Assembly: GCA_004102785.1 (NCBI GenBank)
Contig: SCEJ01000007.1
Location: 1 to 64,000 of the forward strand
Direction: 5' to 3'
Origin: Muribaculaceae bacterium Isolate-013 (NCI)
GTDB lineage: Bacteria > Bacteroidota > Bacteroidia > Bacteroidales > Muribaculaceae
Length of the DNA stretch: 64,000 bases
Program-made: the position numbers and the translations under genes
Shown here: positions 45,462 through 53,843 of the stretch, one piece after another
Layout: each line of letters opens with the position of its first letter
How positions within the stretch are numbered: the first letter of the stretch is position 1
The notes under the pieces: model-generated
Seen by the model: the letters and a program-made list of their open reading frames with translations, nothing else
Databases searched by the model: none
What the model was told of the DNA's origin: nothing

Positions 45462-46673
45462 ATGAAAACAATACATCATTATATCCTCCCCCTGCTTCTG
45501 GCGATTCTCGCCGGATGTTCCGGCGACGAACCCGCGCCCGGACCGGAACCGGCGCCCGGCTCACCGCGCACATTGCTCGTCTACATGATTGCCAACAACA
45601 ACCTCGGCTATCCCTACGAATGGGCGCAGTACGATCTGAGGGATATCGCCGAAATGGAGCAGGCCGCAGCCGCCGGAGCCCTGGGCGACTCGCGCCTGAT
45701 TGTGTTCCGCCACGCCTACATCGCCCCCGGCAAATCGGAGATGAAGCTGCTTGAAGTGACCCGAAGCGGCACCCGCGAACTGCTCGCCTACTCCGGTCTC
45801 CCATCCTCGGCATCCGAGGAGACAATGAGACGCGTGATAGCCGACACCAAGGCCATTGCTCCGGCCGACAGCTACGGCCTGGTGCTCTGGAGCCATGCGT
45901 CAGGATGGCTCAACACCGGCATCGACACCCCAGCGGCGGCGCCGCTCTCGTTCGGCTACGACGGCTCGGCCTCAAATGCCATGAGCGTCACCTCGCTCGC
46001 ATCGGTGCTCGGCGGCGAAGGGTTTGACTACATCTATTTCGACTGCTGCTTCATGGCCTGCGCCGAAGTGGCCTACGAACTGCGCCATGCCGCCACATGG
46101 ATGGTGGCCTCGGCGGCCGAACTCCCCGTGAACGGCACCCCCTACCACATAGCCCTACCCTACCTTATGCCACGACAGGCCGACCCGGCAGCCGCCGCAA
46201 AAGCCACATACACATATTACAGCGACCGTTATGACCCCACGGCCGACTTCAACGACAATCCCGACGCCTTCGGATGCACCTTCTCGGCAATATACCTCCC
46301 GGCCATGGACCGCCTCGCACAGAGCGTCAGGGAGATATATTCCGCCGGCACCGCCACAGGCCTCACCTCGGCGATACAGCAGTTTGCCCCGCAGACAGGC
46401 GCCCGCCTCTACTGCGACCTTGAAGCCACAGCAGCAGCCATTGGCGGAGCAGCAGGTCAGGAACCGGCCGTCTGCACAGAGTTTGCCGACGCGCTCCATG
46501 AAGCCGTGGCCGGGCAATGGGCCACTCCGGGCATCCACCTGCAGAACACCTTCACCGTAAACACCCACTGCGGACTCACCACCTACCTGCCGACGTCGGC
46601 ATCCGGATTCAGCCGCGAGAACTACCGCCTGCTGGCATGGTACAACGACGTGGCATGCAACCTCAAACTATAA
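45462..46673 (+). CDS. Clostripain-family (C11) cysteine peptidase lipoprotein
   Basis: A 403-residue exported protein. The signal ends in LLAILAGCSGDEPAPG (lipobox Cys at about residue 19), followed by a Pro-rich tether. The C11 domain shows TLLVYMIANNNL, the catalytic His in YGLVLWSHASGWL (about 145) and the catalytic Cys in YIYFDCCFMACAEVAYEL (about 195-212). C11 enzymes cleave after Arg or Lys. ATG 45462 is chosen because it begins the signal peptide. It overlaps nothing and is 21 bases before the channel gene. Confidence 0.88.
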   Translation: MKTIHHYILPLLLAILAGCSGDEPAPGPEPAPGSPRTLLVYMIANNNLGYPYEWAQYDLRDIAEMEQAAAAGALGDSRLIVFRHAYIAPGKSEMKLLEVTRSGTRELLAYSGLPSSASEETMRRVIADTKAIAPADSYGLVLWSHASGWLNTGIDTPAAAPLSFGYDGSASNAMSVTSLASVLGGEGFDYIYFDCCFMACAEVAYELRHAATWMVASAAELPVNGTPYHIALPYLMPRQADPAAAAKATYTYYSDRYDPTADFNDNPDAFGCTFSAIYLPAMDRLAQSVREIYSAGTATGLTSAIQQFAPQTGARLYCDLEATAAAIGGAAGQEPAVCTEFADALHEAVAGQWATPGIHLQNTFTVNTHCGLTTYLPTSASGFSRENYRLLAWYNDVACNLKL

Positions 46674-46694
46674 TCAAGTAATTTCCAACAGCAT

Positions 46695-47849
46695 ATGATA
46701 TTGCTCCAGACCATACTGCCCGGTCTCACACCCGAGCCGGCCGACACCGCCGGGGTGGCTAAAGCCGCCACCGGCATAAAGGAACTCAAATCACTGTCGT
46801 TCGACGACCTGCTCGAACGCCTGGCCCAGGACCTTGTGACCTTTGCCATAAACCTGGCAATAGCCATACTCGTGTTCTACGCCGGGCGCTTCATAATCCG
46901 CAAAATCTACAAAATAGTAAGCACCATATTCATCCGCCGGCAGATTGACCGCTCACTCTCCACCTTCGTGCTGTCGCTCATCAACATTGTGCTCTATTTC
47001 ATCCTCATAGTCACGGTGATAGGCATTCTCGGCATAGAAACCACCTCGTTCCTGGCACTCTTTGCCTCGGCCGGCGTCGCCATCGGTATGGCACTGAGCG
47101 GCACCTTGCAGAACTTTGCCGGCGGTGTGCTCATACTCCTCCTGAAGCCCTACAAAATAGGCGACTATATCGAAGCGCAGGGATATGCCGGCACAGTGCG
47201 TGAAATCCAGATTTTCTCGACCATAATCACCACATACGACAACAAATCGATATCCATTCCCAACGGCGGCCTGTCGACAGGCTCGGTCAACAACTGGTCG
47301 CGCGAGGCATACCGCCGTGTGACATGGACAATATCGATTTCATACGGCGACAGTGTCGACGCCGCCCGTGAGGCCATCCTCGCGATGTTCGCCGCCGACT
47401 CGCGTATCGAACAAGGCACCCCTGCCGCCGACAACGGCATCGAAGTAGTGGGCGACGACACCGGCGCCCGTACAGCCGACACCGACGAGGAAGATCTCTC
47501 CGACATCAATCCCGACCAGTCCTCCGACCCCAGGCCGCACCGCTCGCTCCTCGACCGGATTCTTCACCGCCACCGCGAAACCAAGAAAGCCATCGACAAC
47601 TGGGAGCGCCGCCGCCAGGCCCGCATCCAGGCGCTGATACCCAAGCCCGACTATTCCCCGAAAGTATTCGTGGCCGAGATGGGAGCCTCGTCGGTTGACC
47701 TCCAGGTGCGCGCATGGACCCGCACCGGCAGCTACTGGGACGTATTCTACTACTACAACGAGAAATTCTACAACGAACTCCCCTCGCACGGCATCAACTT
47801 CCCCTTCCCCCAGCTCGACGTGCATCTGTCGCACACACAGGCCGACTGA
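46695..47849 (+). CDS. MscS-type mechanosensitive channel with a charged insert
   Basis: A 384-residue channel. Membrane segments lie at about 48-68, 90-112 and 118-145. The pore helix region is LALFASAGVAIGMALSGTLQNFAGGV, followed by YKIGDYIEAQGYAG and STIITTYDNKSISIPNGGL of the beta domain. Against the 286-residue E. coli MscS there is an extra stretch of about 85 residues (around 250-335), very rich in Asp, Arg and Glu (TADTDEEDLSDINPDQSSDP, ILHRHRETKKAIDNWERRR), inside the cytoplasmic cage. The C-terminal alpha/beta domain is intact. A terminator follows. Confidence 0.88.
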   Translation: MILLQTILPGLTPEPADTAGVAKAATGIKELKSLSFDDLLERLAQDLVTFAINLAIAILVFYAGRFIIRKIYKIVSTIFIRRQIDRSLSTFVLSLINIVLYFILIVTVIGILGIETTSFLALFASAGVAIGMALSGTLQNFAGGVLILLLKPYKIGDYIEAQGYAGTVREIQIFSTIITTYDNKSISIPNGGLSTGSVNNWSREAYRRVTWTISISYGDSVDAAREAILAMFAADSRIEQGTPAADNGIEVVGDDTGARTADTDEEDLSDINPDQSSDPRPHRSLLDRILHRHRETKKAIDNWERRRQARIQALIPKPDYSPKVFVAEMGASSVDLQVRAWTRTGSYWDVFYYYNEKFYNELPSHGINFPFPQLDVHLSHTQAD

Positions 47850-47890
47850 CCCCTCCGGATATAATCCGTATCTGCACACACAATACCGCT

Positions 47891-47933
47891 ACTCGCCTTC
47901 AGCCTTATTCAAGGAATGACAGGCGAGTTTTTT
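47891..47933 (+). terminator. Intrinsic terminator after the MscS gene
   Basis: ACTCGCCT (47891-47898) pairs with AGGCGAGT (47921-47928), followed by six T to 47933. Confidence 0.8.
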
Positions 47934-48059
47934 CACACATTATTTCTGTCAAACAGCAAAAAACACTTAGACCAAATTTCATAACTGTCAAGAGTTCTGG
48001 TCAACGAACAAAAAAACAGGGCGTACGCCACGGAATAAACAAATTTTAAGCACTTTTTA

Positions 48060-48310
48060 CCATCCGCACTTCATCTTAATCGCACAATGGTTGTTATAAT
48101 AGTAAATAACGCAAAGGCCGTGCGGCATGAGTGCCGACACGCCGACACGGCGAAACGGTCTGCGCGCAGCGCTCTCAACTTGAAGAGCACTTTTATCTGA
48201 CATCCCTCGTCCTTTTTATCGGGTAGTGATACCAGATACTGAGGCTCTCATAAATAAATAGTTGAAACGTGAAGGAGGAAAGCGACGTATCGCCTTCCTC
48301 CTTTTTTATG
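48060..48310 (+). ncRNA. Possible small RNA upstream of the acyltransferase
   Basis: No convincing protein gene lies between the MscS terminator (47933) and the acyltransferase (48562). About 250 bases of GC-rich, hairpin-forming sequence occur here (GCCGTGCGGCA and TGCCG pairing near 48118-48140; GCTCT-loop-AGAGC near 48173-48190). They end in a strong intrinsic terminator at 48271-48307. A terminator with no gene before it suggests an untranslated transcript. I found no clear promoter and no match to a known RNA family, so the 5' end is a guess. Confidence 0.3.
48271..48307 (+). terminator. Intrinsic terminator of an unassigned transcript
   Basis: AAGGAGGAAAGCGA (48272-48285) pairs with the sequence 48290-48303, with one mismatch and a 4-base loop, followed by TTTTT. 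Confidence 0.75.
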
Positions 48311-48431
48311 GGGAGCTCTATAAGTTATCTGCCATATTGAACGCTATCATCCCCAGTGGATTACCATATAATTTTGCAAATATAATCATGCTGACTATAA
48401 ACACATTATCTTCTCCTCAAAAATTCGCATT

Positions 48432-48462
48432 TTGCAAATTGATTTACAATCACTAACTTTGT
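48432..48462 (+). promoter_or_regulatory. Promoter of the poly-C acyltransferase gene
   Basis: TTTG (48432-48435), 19 bases, then TAACTTTG (48455-48462): a full consensus pair. The start codon lies at 48562, leaving a leader of about 93 bases. A second -7-like TAATTTTG occurs at 48369-48376. Confidence 0.7.
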
Positions 48463-48561
48463 GCAGCTTTTGGCCGCCTAAACGAGGCTCTTGCGGTCTG
48501 AAATCCTCTAAAAACCAATTATATAACCACCCTTAAAGCCGCTGTATCGAATTATTGGGCA

Positions 48562-49583
48562 ATGAAACAACGACAAATATCAATTGAGCTGCTCCGTATA
48601 ATAGCAATGCTGATGGTGTTGATCCAACATGCTAATTTTCTTGCACTTGGCTCGCCGACTCCAGAGTGCCTTGCAGAACAACCTGTTATGGAATGTTTGA
48701 GAATACTGATTCAATCGGCCACTATTGCTGCGGTTGATATATTCGTTATGATTTCAGGATGGTTTGGCATCAAGGCTTCTGCCAAAGGTTTTGCAAAATT
48801 TATGTGGCAGGTGGTCTACATTGTAGGGCTGTCTCTTGTTGTAGAATACTCCTTTGGGAGCACGACTCCTTCTCTAAAGGATTTCTTCCGCTGTTTTGGC
48901 CTGTTTAGCGGCGGCGGTTGGTTTGTGGCTTCCTATATCGGATTATACATATTATCCCCGGTATTAAATGCCTTTATTAATAGTTCCTCAATCAGACAAC
49001 ATGGAGTGATAACCTTGGTATTCTTGGCTTTTGAAGTGATTTTCGGGGATACATTATCTGTAAGTTTCATCGTAATGGGATATTCCACGTTTTCATTTAT
49101 CGGCTTATATCTGTTGGCTGCGTTTTTACGCCGGATAAAGGATAAATTTACTATACGCGGTTGCCTGACTATATCATTAATTTGTATTGTAACCAATACA
49201 ATAATATATGCTGTCGCAGATTTATTCAGATTTATCGCGGTCAGGGATTTGGTTTTCAATTACATCAATCCATTGGTGATAATTGAAGCCGCTTCAATTC
49301 TATTATTATTCGACAGAATTACCCCCCCCCAAAACGCATATCACAGTATATCAGCTTCTTATCAGCTTCATGCTTCGCGGTTTACTTGCTTCATATCGGC
49401 ACGTCAGAAGCTATCGGCCTATACCTTGGTACAATCAGACAACTTGCTTCCGGTTATGAGAATTGGGGTGTTTCAGTTTTAATGATAGTTGGATTCAACA
49501 TATTGGTATTCATTACAGCCATAATTGTTGACCAGCCTCGGAAACTTATATGGAATAAATATATCGGGCCTAAATTCAAATGA
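48562..49583 (+). pseudogene. Membrane acyltransferase (acyltransferase-3 type) interrupted at a C9 tract
   Basis: The frame from 48562 encodes an OafA-like acyltransferase (IELLRIIAMLMVLIQHANF with the conserved His, VDIFVMISGWFGIK, GGGWFVASYIGLYILSP). After about 252 residues it runs into a run of nine C (49322-49330) and then reads an unrelated tail to a stop at 49482. The true C-terminus continues in another frame (ISQYISFLSASCFAVYLLH through to 49583). Adding one C (or removing two) restores a single frame of about 340 residues, the usual family length. The gene is visibly AT-richer than its neighbours, which suggests acquisition. It may be phase-variable, a decayed gene, or a sequencing slip. 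Confidence 0.82.
49322..49330 (+). repeat. Homopolymeric C9 tract inside the acyltransferase gene
   Basis: Nine consecutive C followed by AAAA. Tracts of this length are prone to slippage during replication, and the frame of the rest of the gene depends on the count. Confidence 0.9.
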
Positions 49584-49594
49584 AAAATCCGTAA

Positions 49595-49861
49595 CTTACT
49601 TATGGTGTTGGATGTGGCCTATGCCCCGATGCAAGGACACTTTGGGCTTACCGTGAGCGCCTTGTCAGGAAACAGGTGTTCGACAACCTTTTCAAAACCT
49701 TCTATGCCCGACTCAGGACACCCGGTCCTGAGATTGTCAACGAGGGAAGGATGACAGACGCGAGCTTCGTGGCCTGTCTGCGTCAGCGTAACAAGCGGGA
49801 AGAGAGCAGGGCCATCAAGGATGGTGAAGGTGGAGAGCTGCGGCAGGATAATACACACTGA
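49595..49861 (+). pseudogene. IS5-type transposase remnant
   Basis: From about 49622 an open stretch with no ATG encodes PDARTLWAYRERLVRKQVFD, NLFKTFYARL, then EGRMTDASFVACLRQRNKREE and IKDGE. This is the recognisable central part of IS5/IS1182-like transposases, in which the DASFV Asp is a catalytic residue. Both the N-terminal and C-terminal parts are missing and no terminal inverted repeats are seen, so it is a dead fragment. It abuts the 3' end of recQ2. Confidence 0.72.
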
Positions 49862-49876
49862 ATCAATCTGCTGCAA

Positions 49877-51802
49877 TCACTCCGGCAACAATCTCAGCCG
49901 TGCGCCGGAGAGGATTTCCACTTTCAGGGCATCGGCCAGAAGCCGGGCACGGGCGGCCACCTCTTTGGCTGAGGCTCCCGTCTGGGCGCTGATGTAATCG
50001 ATTGCAACCCCCTCGGCCGGGGCCTTGCGCAGGATGTAGAGGATTGACTCATCAAGGTTCTGCTCCCTCTCCCTTACCTGACGGCGCGGAGGCGCAACCC
50101 TGCGGGCGGCGCGGCACACATCGCATTTGCCGCATTCACAGCCGTTTTCCTCGTTGAAATAGCGGAGCATCGTGAGCACGCGGCACCCCGAGGTGGAGAA
50201 CACGAACTCCTTCATCGCCTCTATGCGCAGGCGCATCTGCTCGCGGCGTTGCTCATATACCTCGCGCGGAAGCACCACATCGCCCGAGGGCTGGCGGCCG
50301 ATGGGAAAGAAAATGTAAGGGGTTACCGACCGCGGCACATAATGGATCACATGCAGCCGGCCGAGCTGTATCAGCCCCTCGTAGACAGATTGCTCCGTCA
50401 CCCCGAGCCGATAGGCCAGCAACGACTCCGATATAAACTCATAATCGGCGAAAATGCCGGGATAGGTGCGCAATATGAGCTGAAGAAGCTCGTCTGTCGC
50501 CGGTTCGAGGCGCAGCCCGTAGAGTTCATGGCGCTCCATCACCATCATCAGGCGCGAGCGCGTGGCGGTCTCCTCTATATAATTAATGTATCCCGAGCGC
50601 CCGAGCAGCCGCAGGGCGGCCAGGGCCTGCCCCTCCTTTAGGTGGAAGCGGCGTGCAAACTCCTCGGAGTTGAACTCGAAAAGGCGCTCCTGCCCCTCCC
50701 CCATCCCCACAGAGAGGTATACGCAGGCCATGTCGTAGACCTGGCGTATATAATCCTTCGGAGGGAACGCCTCGGAAAGGCGGCGCGAGAGCACCCCCTT
50801 GTCGGCCGGCGAAGCGAGCACCACGGCATACGATTCAAGACCGTCGCGTCCGGCGCGCCCCGATTCCTGATAGTATTCCTCGAGCGACGAAGGGAGGTCA
50901 TAATGTATCACCAGGCGCACGTCGGGCTTGTCGATACCCATGCCGAAAGCATTTGTGGCGACAATCACACGGGTCTGGCCCGACTTCCAGCGGTTCTGCT
51001 TCCCGGCCTTATCCTCCGATGATAGTCCGGCGTGATAGAAATCGGCCGGCACCCCCTCCTTGCGCAGAAAATCGGAGAGTTCGCGGGTGCGTTTGCGTGA
51101 GCGGGTATACACTATGGCTGTGCCGGGCACGCGCGACAGAATGTGCACCAGTTGCTCCTGCTTGAAGTCGCAGTAGCGCGCCACATATGATATGTTGCTG
51201 CGCGAGAAACTGCGGCGGAACACCTTGTCGCGCCTGTGAAAGCCGAGACGCGTCATTATGTCATCGATAACCTCGGCGGTGGCCGAGGCTGTCAGCGCCA
51301 GCACGGGAGCCTGCGGAAACATGCGGCGCACCTCAGCTATCCGCATATATGACGGCCGGAAATCATAGCCCCATTGCGAGATGCAGTGGGCTTCGTCGAC
51401 CACGATGAGTTTCACCGGCAGGCGCCGCAGCTCGTTGTGAAACGATTTCACCTGAAGCTTCTCCGGCGAAAGGTATAGGATTTTTGCCCGCCCGGCGGCA
51501 CAACTGTCGAGAGCGCGGCGCGTCTCGCGGCGTGTCAGGGCGCTGTGCAGGTCGTAGGCTTTCACACCGATGTCGCGCAGGTTGTCGACCTGGTCTTTCA
51601 TCAGTGAAATCAGAGGTGTGACCACCAGTGTCACTCCGTCAAGGGCCAGAGCCGGCACCTGGAAGGTTATCGACTTGCCGCCGCCGGTGGGCAGGAGCCC
51701 CAGCGTGTCATTCCCTTCCAGCACCGACGAGATAATCTCGCGCTGCATTGGCCGGAAGGCTGTGTAGCCCCAGTAATTTTTGAGAATCTCCTCGGGTGTC
51801 AT
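49877..51802 (-). CDS. RecQ-family ATP-dependent DNA helicase, short form
   Basis: A 641-residue helicase with Walker A LLPTGGGKSITFQVPAL (about 35-51), DEAH box VVDEAHCISQWGYDFRPSY, LTASATAEV, TAIVYTRSRKRT and YYQESGRAGRDG. The zinc module is present (CGKCDVCRAA). An HRDC domain is not evident; a winged-helix-like tail (LRKAPAEGVAIDYISAQTGA) ends the protein. It is shorter than and clearly distinct from the RecQ at 31558. It follows recJ by 27 bases on the same strand, so the two repair genes form an operon. Confidence 0.91.
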   Translation of the reverse strand: MTPEEILKNYWGYTAFRPMQREIISSVLEGNDTLGLLPTGGGKSITFQVPALALDGVTLVVTPLISLMKDQVDNLRDIGVKAYDLHSALTRRETRRALDSCAAGRAKILYLSPEKLQVKSFHNELRRLPVKLIVVDEAHCISQWGYDFRPSYMRIAEVRRMFPQAPVLALTASATAEVIDDIMTRLGFHRRDKVFRRSFSRSNISYVARYCDFKQEQLVHILSRVPGTAIVYTRSRKRTRELSDFLRKEGVPADFYHAGLSSEDKAGKQNRWKSGQTRVIVATNAFGMGIDKPDVRLVIHYDLPSSLEEYYQESGRAGRDGLESYAVVLASPADKGVLSRRLSEAFPPKDYIRQVYDMACVYLSVGMGEGQERLFEFNSEEFARRFHLKEGQALAALRLLGRSGYINYIEETATRSRLMMVMERHELYGLRLEPATDELLQLILRTYPGIFADYEFISESLLAYRLGVTEQSVYEGLIQLGRLHVIHYVPRSVTPYIFFPIGRQPSGDVVLPREVYEQRREQMRLRIEAMKEFVFSTSGCRVLTMLRYFNEENGCECGKCDVCRAARRVAPPRRQVREREQNLDESILYILRKAPAEGVAIDYISAQTGASAKEVAARARLLADALKVEILSGARLRLLPE

Positions 51803-51829
51803 CGTGAAGGGAGAGGTTAGGCTGTGGCG

Positions 51830-53554
51830 TCACACCAGTTCGATTTCCTTGACCTGAAGCTGTATGGAGCCTGCCGCCCCGTGATGCTTGTTATCCTCGA
51901 TGGTATAGCAGATGTTGAAGCGGCGGCCGGCGTGTATCGCGCCGAAGAGGTGGGCCTTGTTGAAGGCTATGCCGTTGAACACCTTGCCCGAAGTGTCGTC
52001 GACAAGCTCGAGCTTTATATGCTCCAGGGCGCGCCCCACGAGCTTCGAGGTGCCGAAATCCATCACATTGCGGGTGCAGAACACCGGCTTCTGGTTTCCC
52101 GGGCCGAAGGGATTGAAGCGACGCAGGGTGCTGACAAACTCGGGGGTGATTTCAGAGAATGTGAGATAGGTGTCGATGTCGTACTGCGGCGAGAGCTGTG
52201 CCTGGGTTATGTTGGCGGCCACGAACTCCTCGAAGCGTCGGGTGAATTCAGGTATGTTCTCCTCCTTCATCGAGAGCCCCACGGCATAGGGATGGCCGCC
52301 GAAATTCTCCAGCAGGTCGCGGATGGAGTCGACGGCCTTGTAGATGTCAAAACCCTGCACCGAGCGCGACGAGCCTGTGGCGAGGCCGTTGGTGAGGGTC
52401 AGCACCACGGCGGGCTTGTAGTAAAGCTCGGTGATTCGCGATGCCACAATGCCGATGATACCCTGATGCCAGTCCTTGTTGAAGATTACGATTGACTTCT
52501 TGTCGGCCAGCTCCGATTTGTGGGCTGCCAGGATGGCATTTGCCTCGTCGGTGATGCGCTTGTCAAGCTCCTTGCGGTCGCGGTTGTACTGGTCGATGGC
52601 GCGGGCGCGCTGGTATGCCTCGGTGACGTCGCGCGTCACCAGCAGGTCCACAGCCTCGCGGCCGCTCTGCATACGCCCGGAGGCGTTTATGCGCGGCCCG
52701 ATTTTGAATATCACGTCGGAGATGGTGATTTCACGCCCGGCAAGATTGCAGATGCGGATTATGGCGCGCAGCCCCATGTTGGGATTGGAGTTGAGCCTCC
52801 GCAGGCCATGGTAGGCCATTATGCGGTTCTCGTCAACCATAGGCACGATGTCGGCTGCAATCGACACCGCCACCAGGTCAAGCATCCCCTCGAGCTCGGT
52901 CTGCGGTATGCCGTTCGACATGGCGAAAGCCTGCATCAGCTTGTAGCCCACTCCGCAGCCCGAAAGATGGGGACAGGGGTAGGTGCTCCCAGGCATCTTG
53001 GGGTTGAGTATGGCCACAGCCTGCGGCAGCACGCTGTCGGGCACATGATGGTCGCATATTATAAAGTCGATGCCATGCTCTTTGGCATGTGCGATCTCCT
53101 CGTTGGCTTTTATGCCGCAGTCAAGGATAATCACGAGTTTCACCCCCCGGTCGGCGAATTCGTCGATTGTCTCCGACGATATTCCATATCCGTCCTCATA
53201 GCGGGTGGGAATGTAATAGTCTATGTTTGAGTAGAAGTTGAGCAGGTATTTGTAGACGAGCGCCACGGCCGTAGTGCCGTCGACGTCATAGTCGCCATAT
53301 ACCATGATCTTCTCCTTTGACCCCATGGCTTGGTTAAGCCTCCGGACAGCTTTATCCATGTCGGGCATCAGGTACGGGTCGTGGAGTCTCTTCAGCGAAG
53401 GATGGAAAAAGCGGTCAGCCTCTTCCGCTGAAGAAATCCCACGCTGGACCAGCAGCTCGCTTATGGGCGGACAGCCGGCGTATTTCTTTGCCAGAGCCGT
53501 CTCTATTTTTTGCTCTTCGGGTGTCAGGGGTAAATAATTCCATTTACCTGTCAT
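51830..53554 (-). CDS. recJ: Single-stranded-DNA-specific exonuclease RecJ
   Basis: A 574-residue DHH-family 5'-3' exonuclease. Metal-binding motifs are MVYGDYDVDGTTAVAL (about 79-94), VIILDCGIKANEEI, the DHH box FIICDHHVPDS (about 164-174) and, in the DHHA1 domain, GHPYAVGLSMKEE-type glycine motif (reads FGGHPYAVGLS). An OB-like C-terminus (FNGIAFNKAHLF, FNICYTIEDNKHHG) completes the usual length. Together with RecQ it resects DNA ends in the RecF route. It is the first gene of the recJ-recQ2 pair. Confidence 0.94.
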   Translation of the reverse strand: MTGKWNYLPLTPEEQKIETALAKKYAGCPPISELLVQRGISSAEEADRFFHPSLKRLHDPYLMPDMDKAVRRLNQAMGSKEKIMVYGDYDVDGTTAVALVYKYLLNFYSNIDYYIPTRYEDGYGISSETIDEFADRGVKLVIILDCGIKANEEIAHAKEHGIDFIICDHHVPDSVLPQAVAILNPKMPGSTYPCPHLSGCGVGYKLMQAFAMSNGIPQTELEGMLDLVAVSIAADIVPMVDENRIMAYHGLRRLNSNPNMGLRAIIRICNLAGREITISDVIFKIGPRINASGRMQSGREAVDLLVTRDVTEAYQRARAIDQYNRDRKELDKRITDEANAILAAHKSELADKKSIVIFNKDWHQGIIGIVASRITELYYKPAVVLTLTNGLATGSSRSVQGFDIYKAVDSIRDLLENFGGHPYAVGLSMKEENIPEFTRRFEEFVAANITQAQLSPQYDIDTYLTFSEITPEFVSTLRRFNPFGPGNQKPVFCTRNVMDFGTSKLVGRALEHIKLELVDDTSGKVFNGIAFNKAHLFGAIHAGRRFNICYTIEDNKHHGAAGSIQLQVKEIELV

Positions 53555-53780
53555 TTATGTCGTTTTTTTATTTTCATGGACGATGGCCGCACGCGGCGCT
53601 CCCTGCATATGCATACGGGGATTGTTATGCCGCGCTCTGCCCGGAGATGAGAGGAAAGCAGGAGAGCAGGAGAGAGCAAATAGAGATATAGTAATTAAAT
53701 TCAGAGAGATAGGCTGCAGGCGTCCGGGTCAAGTGCGGAGAGAGCCGGATGCGCCCGGGCTGTCACATTACTACTGACTG

Positions 53781-53788
53781 CAAATTTA
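53781..53788 (-). promoter_or_regulatory. -7 element upstream of recJ
   Basis: TAAATTTG on the minus strand, about 225 bases before the recJ start. The intervening leader (53555-53780) is rich in CTCTCCTG-like repeats and holds no convincing gene. No clear -33 element. Confidence 0.4.
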
Positions 53789-53843
53789 CCAAAATTTTTC
53801 CATTATTCACCACTGTTTCCAATATAAAAAAACGGGGGAGTTT

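Noticed and set aside
48262-48456. A 64-codon plus-strand frame starting just before the terminator at 48271
   Set aside because: Its first codons form the terminator stem and the product has no family resemblance; translation is unlikely.
49619-49876. An 85-codon minus-strand frame next to recQ2
   Set aside because: It is antisense to the IS5-type remnant, whose plus-strand frame has clear transposase motifs.
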